Positions 1-5,681 of a stretch of 6,322 nucleotides of DNA are shown here, in pieces. Both the position numbers and the translations under genes were made by a program. The DNA lies in assembly GCA_030830945.1 (NCBI GenBank), contig JAURLY010000051.1, forward strand, positions 1-6,322, written 5' to 3'. Position 1 is the stretch's first letter, and every line of letters begins with the position of its first letter. The notes under the pieces were generated by a model. The model was not told where the DNA came from. It ran no database searches and saw nothing but the letters and a program-made list of their open reading frames with translations. This stretch comes from Gammaproteobacteria bacterium (lineage in GTDB: Bacteria; Pseudomonadota; Gammaproteobacteria; Pseudomonadales; GM7GCV1).

Positions 1-2075
1 GAATTACTGAGTTTGACCTTGAACCTAATGTTAAGGAATCGCCGGGCGGCCTTCGGGATATTCAAACAATCCATTGGGTAGCGATAAAAGCCTACGACGT
101 ATCAGGCCTTGATAATCTTGCCGGCAGAGGGTTTTACACGGAGGAAGAATACAACTCCTTAAAGAGCGCCGAGATTTTTCTCTGGAAAGTTCGTTACGGC
201 CTTCACTGCTTGTCCAGACGCCCAAAAGAGCAGCTGGATTTTGAGAATCAGCGCCGCCTCGCAGAAATGTTTGGCTATCAGGACACGCCACAGCGACTTG
301 CCGTTGAGCAGTTTATGCAGCGCTATTACCAAACTGCCTCTTCCGTTCGTGAAATTACCGACGTTCTCATGCAATTGTTAGGAGAAGAGCTGAACGGCAC
401 GGGAAATTTAGAAATAACCCCAATAAATGACCGTTTTCAATTGCGCGGAAAATACCTGGAAACTACTCGGGAAAGCATCTTTCATGAGACGCCCTCCGCC
501 ATGTTGGAAGCTTTTATTATTCTCTCCAGGGATAAATCCATTGAAGGCATCCATGGGGAGACTATTCGCCAGCTCCGGGCAAGCGGCTACCTAATAGACG
601 ATGACTTCCGGGCCAAGCCAGAAAATCGCAAACTGTTCATGGAACTCTTGCGTAGCCCCAAAAACCTTTCTGTACCACTCCAGTTAATGAGTCGTTATGC
701 CATCCTTGGCAGATACCTTCCGGAGTTTGGAGCCATTATGGGGTTGACCCAGCATGACCTCTTCCACATTTATCCGGTGGATATTCACACCATGGCTGTT
801 GTGCGAAATATCCGTCAATTCGGGCTTCCCGAAGCGCGTAAGAAATTCCCGGTTTCCAGCTATACCTTTTCGTCCTATCCTCGCCCAGAACTTCTCGTCG
901 TTGCCGGCCTCTATCACGACATAGGTAAAGGCCGTGGAGGGGATCACTCAGAACTGGGTGCTGTCGATGTCGAACAATTTGCCATCAACCACGACTTTAG
1001 CCCGCGAGACACCAAGCTATTAATCTGGCTCGTGCAAAATCATTTGTTCATGTCTCGGGTTGCCCAGCGCGAAGATATTTCTGATCCCGAGGTTATTGCG
1101 GATTTCGCACGACATGTCGGCGATGAAACCAGATTAAACCTGCTTTACACCCTGACCACCGCAGACATTTTGGCAACCAACCCCACACTCTGGAATAACT
1201 GGCGCGCCTCCCTGATGCGTCAACTATATAAAAGCACTCGGCAATACCTGCGCCGTGGACAGGATTCTGTGCTGGATCCCCAGGAGCTAATACAGGAAAC
1301 CAAAGACGGTGCTGCCAAGATTCTTGGCAAGGACGGTTTCCAGGCGGAAAGCTACAAGCACCTCTGGGACAGTCTGGATGAATACTACTTCCAGCGGGAA
1401 ATCTCTGAGGATGTCGCCTGGCACACTAAAATTTTGCTTGCGGATGACGATCCAGAAAAACCTTTGGTATGCATTAAAACCTTCGTTCACTACGACAGGG
1501 AACGAGCTACCGTCGTCGCTATCCGTACCAAAAAGTCAGACTTGCTGTTTTATTCAGCAGCGACTGCCGTAGGTAATATGGGGTTAAATATTCAGGACGC
1601 CAGACTTTATGAGACCGACAAGTACAGCCTTCTAACACTCTATATCCTGGATGAGAACGCCAACCCATTTAACAGCAACCTACAGAGAATTGATCGTCTG
1701 GAAAGCATGCTATACAAGGAATTGGATACAGACCACACAAGCTCTGGCGTTATGAAAGCGCGCACCACAAGGCGTCTTAAGCAGTTCCCGGTAAAAACCG
1801 AAACCCGTCTACTCTGCGATGAAGACCAGACTGTACTCGAAGTTATAACTGCAGACCGTCCGGGGCTATTGGCCGCCATTGCCGAAAAACTAATTGCCCA
1901 TGAAGTGGTTCTAAAAAATGCCAAGATCACAACACTAGGCGAGCGTGTGGAAGATTTGTTTGTGATTGAGAATAAAGACGGAAACCCTGTTGAAAATGAC
2001 GAACGCGCAGAACAACTGCAACGAGACATTCGCCAAATCATTGACCAGCGAGTGGATGAAATTGCCACTGTTTAA
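1..2075 (+). CDS. glnD: PII uridylyltransferase / uridylyl-removing enzyme GlnD, 5'-truncated by the window edge
   Basis: GlnD uridylylates the PII signal proteins (GlnB/GlnK) when nitrogen is scarce and removes UMP when glutamine is high, acting in the cytosol. The reading frame is open from base 3 and gives 690 residues up to the TAA at 2073-2075. E. coli GlnD has about 890, so roughly the first 200 residues, with the nucleotidyltransferase active site, lie outside. Visible parts, in fragment numbering: the conserved EPNVKESPGGLRD segment at residues 7-19, closing the transferase region; an HD phosphohydrolase domain with YHDIGKG at 304-310 (His305-Asp306) followed by GDHSELG; then two ACT domains for glutamine sensing at about 501-554 and 609-661, the second containing TADRPGLLA. 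No frameshift or missing motif is seen. The match to the family is very strong. The gene lies directly upstream of dapC, the order I recall from Pseudomonas. Confidence 0.97.
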   Translation, partial: ITEFDLEPNVKESPGGLRDIQTIHWVAIKAYDVSGLDNLAGRGFYTEEEYNSLKSAEIFLWKVRYGLHCLSRRPKEQLDFENQRRLAEMFGYQDTPQRLAVEQFMQRYYQTASSVREITDVLMQLLGEELNGTGNLEITPINDRFQLRGKYLETTRESIFHETPSAMLEAFIILSRDKSIEGIHGETIRQLRASGYLIDDDFRAKPENRKLFMELLRSPKNLSVPLQLMSRYAILGRYLPEFGAIMGLTQHDLFHIYPVDIHTMAVVRNIRQFGLPEARKKFPVSSYTFSSYPRPELLVVAGLYHDIGKGRGGDHSELGAVDVEQFAINHDFSPRDTKLLIWLVQNHLFMSRVAQREDISDPEVIADFARHVGDETRLNLLYTLTTADILATNPTLWNNWRASLMRQLYKSTRQYLRRGQDSVLDPQELIQETKDGAAKILGKDGFQAESYKHLWDSLDEYYFQREISEDVAWHTKILLADDDPEKPLVCIKTFVHYDRERATVVAIRTKKSDLLFYSAATAVGNMGLNIQDARLYETDKYSLLTLYILDENANPFNSNLQRIDRLESMLYKELDTDHTSSGVMKARTTRRLKQFPVKTETRLLCDEDQTVLEVITADRPGLLAAIAEKLIAHEVVLKNAKITTLGERVEDLFVIENKDGNPVENDERAEQLQRDIRQIIDQRVDEIATV

Positions 2076-2090
2076 TTACTGACAATCTTG

Positions 2091-3290
2091 ATGAACCCCA
2101 GACTATCCCAGTTAAACCCTTACCCTTTTGGGCGCCTGCGGGCATTATTGAAAAATGTTGAGCCCAATTCCGAGTTAAATGCGCTGAAACTAAGCTTGGG
2201 CGAACCTGAACATGAGCCCCCTGCTGCTGCGATTGAGGCGCTAAAAAGTGCAATTAGCGGCGTCAGTAAATACCCGGCGACCGGTGGGACCATCGAGCTT
2301 AAAACCGCTATTACCGACTGGCTCGGCAAGCGTTTTAACCTAACATCAGTATTTCCAGACAGACATGTCTTACCCGTTAACGGCACGCGAGAAGCTCTGT
2401 TTTCTGTCGTTCAGGCACTGGTAGGCAATGAAAAAGTAGCGGGCAAGCAAAGTTGTGTATTGATGCCCAACCCCTTCTATCAAATATACGAGGGAGCGGC
2501 GATTCTTGCGGGTGTGGACCCCGTGTTTTACCCGATTGATCCAGCCACCAACCAGCCAGATTTTGATGCTATTTCTGAGCAAGACCTAAATCGCTGCGAA
2601 CTGATGTACATATGCACGCCAGGCAATCCCAGCGGGCAGTCCATTGCCGCAGAGCAACTTAAGAAAGTGATAGCTCTTGCACTTAAGTATGACTTCATTC
2701 TGGTTTCCGATGAATGCTATTCCGAGCTCTATCTGGATGAGAATAAGCCCTGTGTCGGTTTGCTTCAGGCCTGCGAAGAAATGGGTAATATGGATTACAA
2801 AAATTGCCTAATCTGTCACTCTCTGTCCAAGCGTTCAAACCTTCCAGGATTGCGCTCAGGTTTTGTCGCTGGCGACGCAGAATTACTAGCCAATTTCCTT
2901 ATGTACAGGACTTATCATGGCTCAGCCATGGCGCTCCATCAACAAGCAGCAAGTCAGGCGGCCTGGCAGGATGAAGCCCATGTAGCGAGAAATCGCCAGC
3001 TGTATCGCGAAAAATACGACGCCGTAATCCCTCTACTTGATCAAAAATTTAGTTTTATAGCGCCTGATAACGGCTTTTATCTATGGCTTGAAACCCCAAT
3101 TGATGATCAGGAATTCACTAAAAGCCTCTACCGGGATCAAAATCTTCTTGTCGTCCCTGGATCCTTTCTCGCTCGTGAGGTTGCAGGTACAAACCCAGGT
3201 AGTCAGCGTATTCGGCTAGCCTTGGTGAGCAGTGTTGAGTCTTGCGTTCAAGCTGCGGAACGACTCTGTAATCACCTGGGAACCCTGTAA
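2091..3290 (+). CDS. dapC: Succinyldiaminopimelate aminotransferase DapC
   Basis: This is a fold-type I (class I/II) PLP aminotransferase of 399 residues. DapC converts N-succinyl-2-amino-6-ketopimelate plus glutamate to N-succinyl-LL-diaminopimelate, in the succinylase branch of the lysine and peptidoglycan pathway, in the cytosol. Visible residues: N-terminal LNPYPFGRLRALL (8-20), typical of proteobacterial DapC; GNPSG with the PLP-contacting Asn179; SDECYSE with Asp207 and Tyr210; SLSKRSN with the Schiff-base Lys247; and RIRLAL with Arg375 for the substrate carboxylate. The ATG at 2091 is preferred over the TTG directly before it at 2088. Neither has a clear Shine-Dalgarno sequence, and with only 15 bases after the glnD stop, translation may be coupled to glnD. 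DapC is favoured over a general aspartate aminotransferase by the N-terminus and the position after glnD. The exact substrate is inferred from family and context. Confidence 0.92.
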   Translation: MNPRLSQLNPYPFGRLRALLKNVEPNSELNALKLSLGEPEHEPPAAAIEALKSAISGVSKYPATGGTIELKTAITDWLGKRFNLTSVFPDRHVLPVNGTREALFSVVQALVGNEKVAGKQSCVLMPNPFYQIYEGAAILAGVDPVFYPIDPATNQPDFDAISEQDLNRCELMYICTPGNPSGQSIAAEQLKKVIALALKYDFILVSDECYSELYLDENKPCVGLLQACEEMGNMDYKNCLICHSLSKRSNLPGLRSGFVAGDAELLANFLMYRTYHGSAMALHQQAASQAAWQDEAHVARNRQLYREKYDAVIPLLDQKFSFIAPDNGFYLWLETPIDDQEFTKSLYRDQNLLVVPGSFLAREVAGTNPGSQRIRLALVSSVESCVQAAERLCNHLGTL

Positions 3291-3307
3291 GGTTTACAGC
3301 ACCAAAA

Positions 3308-3961
3308 ATGCTTAAATCAGAACGCGCCGCATTTATTCTGGAAAGACTTAATGCGCTTTATCCTGAAACCCCTATTCCGCTAGAACACAAGAACCCATAT
3401 ACACTGCTTGTTGCCGTACTACTTTCTGCGCAATGCACGGATGAGCGTGTTAACCAGATTACACCCGCCCTATTTGCTGTGGCAGATAACCCATTCGATA
3501 TGGCGACAAAAGACCAGCAAGTAATCTATGACATCATTCGTCCCTGTGGACTCGCCCCACAAAAATCCAAAGCCATCAAAACGCTTTCACAAATGCTGGT
3601 TGACCAATACGACGGGGAAGTTCCAAAAGACATCGAATCGCTTGAAAGACTTCCCGGCGTAGGCCATAAGACAGCTAGTGTCGTGGTCTCACAAGCCTTT
3701 GGACAGGCAGCTTTCCCCGTAGATACCCATATACATCGACTTGCCCAACGCTGGGGATTAACCAGTGGCAAAAGTGTTGCCCAAACAGAAAAAGATCTAA
3801 AAAAAGTCTTTCCCAAAGACACCTGGAACCGTCTTCATTTACAAATCATCTACTATGGTCGTGAGTTTTGTACTGCCCGCGGATGCCAGGGTAATCGCTG
3901 TCAGATTTGTACTACCTGCTACCCTAATCGTAAAAATCCTAAGTTGACAAAAAAGGCCTGA
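3308..3961 (+). CDS. nth: Endonuclease III (DNA glycosylase/AP lyase) with a non-canonical C-terminal cysteine cluster
   Basis: This 217-residue protein has the usual length for endonuclease III, which excises oxidised pyrimidines and cleaves the abasic site in base excision repair. The N-terminal helical part contains LLSAQCTD (38-45). The helix-hairpin-helix motif LPGVGHKTA (115-123) contains the expected catalytic Lys121, and VDTH (138-141) contains the catalytic Asp139; these match E. coli Lys120 and Asp138 by position. The C-terminal cysteines are C188, C193, C198, C201 and C204, giving C-X4-C-X4-C-X2-C-X2-C. The E. coli Fe-S pattern is C-X6-C-X2-C-X5-C, so the cluster ligands are rearranged. 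The ATG lies 17 bases after the dapC stop with no good ribosome site (a TAAGG is 15 bases away), suggesting the gene is read through from dapC. The family call is firm. Whether this is the cell's only nth or a second, divergent copy cannot be told here. Confidence 0.93.
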   Translation: MLKSERAAFILERLNALYPETPIPLEHKNPYTLLVAVLLSAQCTDERVNQITPALFAVADNPFDMATKDQQVIYDIIRPCGLAPQKSKAIKTLSQMLVDQYDGEVPKDIESLERLPGVGHKTASVVVSQAFGQAAFPVDTHIHRLAQRWGLTSGKSVAQTEKDLKKVFPKDTWNRLHLQIIYYGREFCTARGCQGNRCQICTTCYPNRKNPKLTKKA

Positions 3962-3979
3962 TTTGAATTTTTTGTCAAC
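3943..3979. repeat. Perfect 12-bp inverted repeat across the nth stop codon
   Basis: GTTGACAAAAAA (3943-3954) and its exact complement TTTTTTGTCAAC (3968-3979) flank a 13-base loop that contains the nth TGA stop (3959-3961). The stem is mostly A-T and no T-run follows it, since the T6 tract lies inside the stem. It is therefore a poor fit to a standard intrinsic terminator, though it could end or protect the nth transcript. It may equally be a protein-binding dyad upstream of the HTH-aminotransferase gene. The repeat is read directly; its function is open. Confidence 0.7.
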
Positions 3980-3984
3980 CAATC

Positions 3985-4003
3985 TATTGCTAAATCGGCA
4001 ATA
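3985..4003. repeat. Short dyad TATTGC-N7-GCAATA, possible operator
   Basis: TATTGCTAAATCGGCAATA is a 19-bp dyad with 6-bp arms and a 7-base centre, in the gap before the HTH-aminotransferase gene. Its left arm overlaps the candidate -35 box at 3987. The size and symmetry would suit a dimeric Cro-like protein, and the downstream gene encodes a protein with a Cro-like domain. That link is inference. A 6-bp dyad in AT-rich sequence can arise by chance. Confidence 0.35.
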
Positions 4004-4015
4004 AAAGCTTAAATT
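3987..4015 (+). promoter_or_regulatory. Weak candidate sigma-70 promoter for the HTH-aminotransferase gene
   Basis: TTGCTA (3987-3992, four of six consensus bases) is separated by 17 bases from TAAATT (4010-4015, four of six). A start near 4022 would leave a leader of about 24 bases before the ATG at 4046, with AAAGG (4033-4037) as a usable ribosome site. The perfect TTGACA at 3944-3949 has no acceptable -10 box at 16-18 bases, so it is not favoured. This 84-base gap is the longest between genes in the window and the natural place for a promoter. Confidence 0.3.
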
Positions 4016-4045
4016 CGCAACCATTGTCAATCAAAGGCCAGAATA

Positions 4046-5470
4046 ATGTTAACTTTACGAGACATTCTTCCACATTTCTCTAATCGTAAATCCAAAGTAG
4101 CCAGCGCACTGGGCATCAGCCGACAAGCGGTCTCAAAATGGGATTTGAATGAGGCTATTCCTGAGAAACACGAACTCAGGATTCGTCACGAACTTCTGCC
4201 GGACATAGATGACAGCGTAACTATTACTGCAGCAGAACTACCCACGCCCAGAAAAAGCGACGAACTTCTAAAGTCTGAGAAACTGGACGATGTTTTATAT
4301 GAGATTCGAGGTCCGGTCCTCGATGAAGCACTTCGCCTGGAAGAAGAAGGTTACCGAATTACCAAACTCAATGTAGGCAACCCTGCCGCATTTGACCTAC
4401 ATGCGCCTGAAGAAATAATCCAGGACGTTATTTATAACTTGAACTCAGCTGAGGGATACTGCGAATCTCACGGACTCTTCCCGGCACGTAAAGCCATCAT
4501 GCAAGAGTGTCAGATTCGAGGCATTCCCGATGTCACTATTAACGATATCTACATGGGCAACGGCGTTAGCGAGCTCATCGTCATGTGCATGCAAGCGCTC
4601 GTGAATAACGGGGACGAAGTGCTGATCCCTGCACCAAACTACCCTCTTTGGACCGCAGCAGTAAGACTCGCCGGTGGAAACCCTGTCCATTACCTTTGTG
4701 ATGAAGAAAACGGATGGCAACCCAACCTCGAAGACATTAAGAGAAAAATTACTCCGCGAACCCGCGGAATGGTTGTGATCAACCCAAACAACCCAACGGG
4801 CGCTGTATACGAAAAAGACATCCTTATGGGATTAGTGAATATCGCCAAAGAACATAATCTTGTACTTCTGGCTGATGAGATTTACGACAAAATCCTATAT
4901 GACGATGCTGTACATATTCCGATGGCATCTCTGACCGACGACGTGCTGGTGATTACCTTTAATGGTCTTTCCAAGTCGTATCGTCTGGCCGGATTTCGTT
5001 CCGGCTGGATTATTCTCAGTGGCGCCAAGCATCGCGCCCGTGACTTCATCGAAGGCATACACATGCTTTCCAGCATGAGGCTCTGCGCCAATGTGCCCGG
5101 GCAACTTGCGGTTCAAACAGCTCTGGGCGGCTATCAGAGCATCAAGGATTTGGTACTGCCGAAAGGACGACTGCTAGAACAAAGAGATATTGCCTACGAA
5201 ATGCTCAATGACATCCCAGGGGTCAGCTGTGTCAAACCACGAGGGGCCCTCTATGTCTTCCCGAGACTTGACCCAAAGGTTTACCCTATCGCCGACGACG
5301 AAGAGATGGTTCTAGAGCTATTGCAGAGCAAACATGTATTGGTTGTACAAGGTACGGCTTTTAACTGGCCTGTGCCTGATCATTTAAGGCTTGTTTTCTT
5401 GCCTAGAAAGGAAGAGCTCATTAAAGCCATTGACAAACTTGCTGCTTTCCTCAAAAAATACCGGGGATAG
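4046..5470 (+). CDS. alaA: AlaA-type glutamate-pyruvate aminotransferase with an N-terminal phage Cro-like helix-turn-helix domain
   Basis: The 474-residue protein has two parts. Residues 1-55 resemble phage P22 Cro: DILPHF, then KSKVASALGISRQAVSKW (15-32) as the helix-turn-helix, then the AIPEKHELR tail. After a linker (about 55-78), residues 79-474 match E. coli AlaA (YfbQ), which makes alanine from pyruvate and glutamate, nearly end to end: YEIRGPVL, NPNNPTG with Asn249, ADEIYDKILYDD with Asp277 and Tyr280, GLSKSYR with the PLP Lys310, SMRLCANVP, and DHLRLV with Arg448. E. coli Lys240 is shifted by 70, so the enzyme core is complete. No Met, GTG or TTG codon lies in the linker (the last possible start before the enzyme is TTG at 4145, inside the HTH), so the enzyme cannot readily be made without it. 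AAAGG precedes the ATG by 8 bases. The enzymatic role is well supported; DNA binding is predicted only. Confidence 0.93.
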   Translation: MLTLRDILPHFSNRKSKVASALGISRQAVSKWDLNEAIPEKHELRIRHELLPDIDDSVTITAAELPTPRKSDELLKSEKLDDVLYEIRGPVLDEALRLEEEGYRITKLNVGNPAAFDLHAPEEIIQDVIYNLNSAEGYCESHGLFPARKAIMQECQIRGIPDVTINDIYMGNGVSELIVMCMQALVNNGDEVLIPAPNYPLWTAAVRLAGGNPVHYLCDEENGWQPNLEDIKRKITPRTRGMVVINPNNPTGAVYEKDILMGLVNIAKEHNLVLLADEIYDKILYDDAVHIPMASLTDDVLVITFNGLSKSYRLAGFRSGWIILSGAKHRARDFIEGIHMLSSMRLCANVPGQLAVQTALGGYQSIKDLVLPKGRLLEQRDIAYEMLNDIPGVSCVKPRGALYVFPRLDPKVYPIADDEEMVLELLQSKHVLVVQGTAFNWPVPDHLRLVFLPRKEELIKAIDKLAAFLKKYRG

Positions 5471-5486
5471 AACGATAATTAAGCAA

Positions 5487-5500
5487 TAGGGGGGTGATCC
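5487..5500 (+). promoter_or_regulatory. Extended Shine-Dalgarno region of the 59-codon gene
   Basis: TAGGGGGGTGATCC matches the full complement of the 16S rRNA 3' end (TAAGGAGGTGATCC) at 12 of 14 positions. The two differences are A to G, which still allow G-U pairing, so 14 continuous pairs are possible. The core G-run ends 7 bases before the ATG at 5502, an ideal distance. This site decides the start of the small gene; the other genes in the window have weak or no such sites. Confidence 0.8.
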
Positions 5501-5513
5501 CATGGCTGGATCA
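5495..5513 (+). promoter_or_regulatory. Hairpin with the start codon in its loop
   Basis: TGATCC (5495-5500) can pair with GGATCA (5508-5513), placing CATGGCT, which contains the ATG of the small gene, in a 7-base loop. The left arm is the 3' half of the extended Shine-Dalgarno region, so ribosome pairing and this hairpin would compete. The G-run itself stays unpaired. The pairing is seen in the sequence; any regulatory effect is inference, and a 6-bp stem is modest. Confidence 0.4.
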
Positions 5514-5681
5514 GATAAAAGCACGTCGGCGAATGACAAAGTTGATTTTCATTGCGGCACCGTGATCGGTAAAGACGGCCGAGAAATTGCGATTACCGAA
5601 GATATGGTTCGCGATGCCATTTTAGAACTGGATCCCAACGCCTTTCAGGATGCAGATTCCCAGGAACAGCAAAAACACTAG
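5502..5681 (+). CDS. Small conserved-looking protein of unknown function, 59 residues
   Basis: This short acidic, soluble-looking protein has no signal peptide or membrane segment. Its N-terminal 14 residues are polar. The central part reads FHCGTVIGKDGREIAITEDMVRD in two overlapping stretches (16-30 and 24-38), suggesting two short strands around a KDGRE turn followed by a helix (about 33-44) and a polar, Gln-rich tail. One cysteine (C18) is present. I do not know its function. The 'DGRE-I-x-ITE-xM' pattern reminds me of small proteins annotated in Pseudomonas-type genomes as the PA1571 family, but I cannot verify this. It is taken as real because of its exceptionally strong ribosome site, its position 31 bases after alaA on the same strand, and its neat end against pdxB. 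It is probably cotranscribed with alaA, as no terminator or promoter is seen between them. Confidence 0.8.
   Translation: MAGSDKSTSANDKVDFHCGTVIGKDGREIAITEDMVRDAILELDPNAFQDADSQEQQKH

Noticed and set aside
1313..1329. TGCCAAGA-T-TCTTGGCA inverted repeat
   Set aside because: It lies within glnD coding sequence for an ordinary GAAKILGKD stretch, and the 1-base centre prevents a normal hairpin. Probably chance.
1640..2068. 142-codon minus-strand open frame inside glnD
   Set aside because: It lies wholly opposite the conserved ACT domains of glnD, has a Ser/Arg-rich composition typical of antisense shadow frames, and has no recognisable motif or ribosome site.
2916..2930. CATGGC-TCA-GCCATG inverted repeat in dapC
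   Set aside because: A short palindrome inside conserved coding sequence with nothing around it to suggest a site.
3806..3820. GTCTTT-CCC-AAAGAC hairpin in nth
   Set aside because: It resembles a terminator stem, but it is in mid-gene, encodes the normal VFPKD region and has no T-run after it.
3944..3972. Perfect TTGACA as a -35 box
   Set aside because: No acceptable -10 hexamer lies 16-18 bases downstream (the bases there are a T-run), and the hexamer is explained as part of the 12-bp inverted repeat.
4046..4300. HTH as a separate gene upstream of a normal alaA, joined by a sequencing error
   Set aside because: The frame is continuous through the linker with no stop, and no ATG, GTG or TTG start is available near the usual AlaA N-terminus, so two separate genes are not supported.
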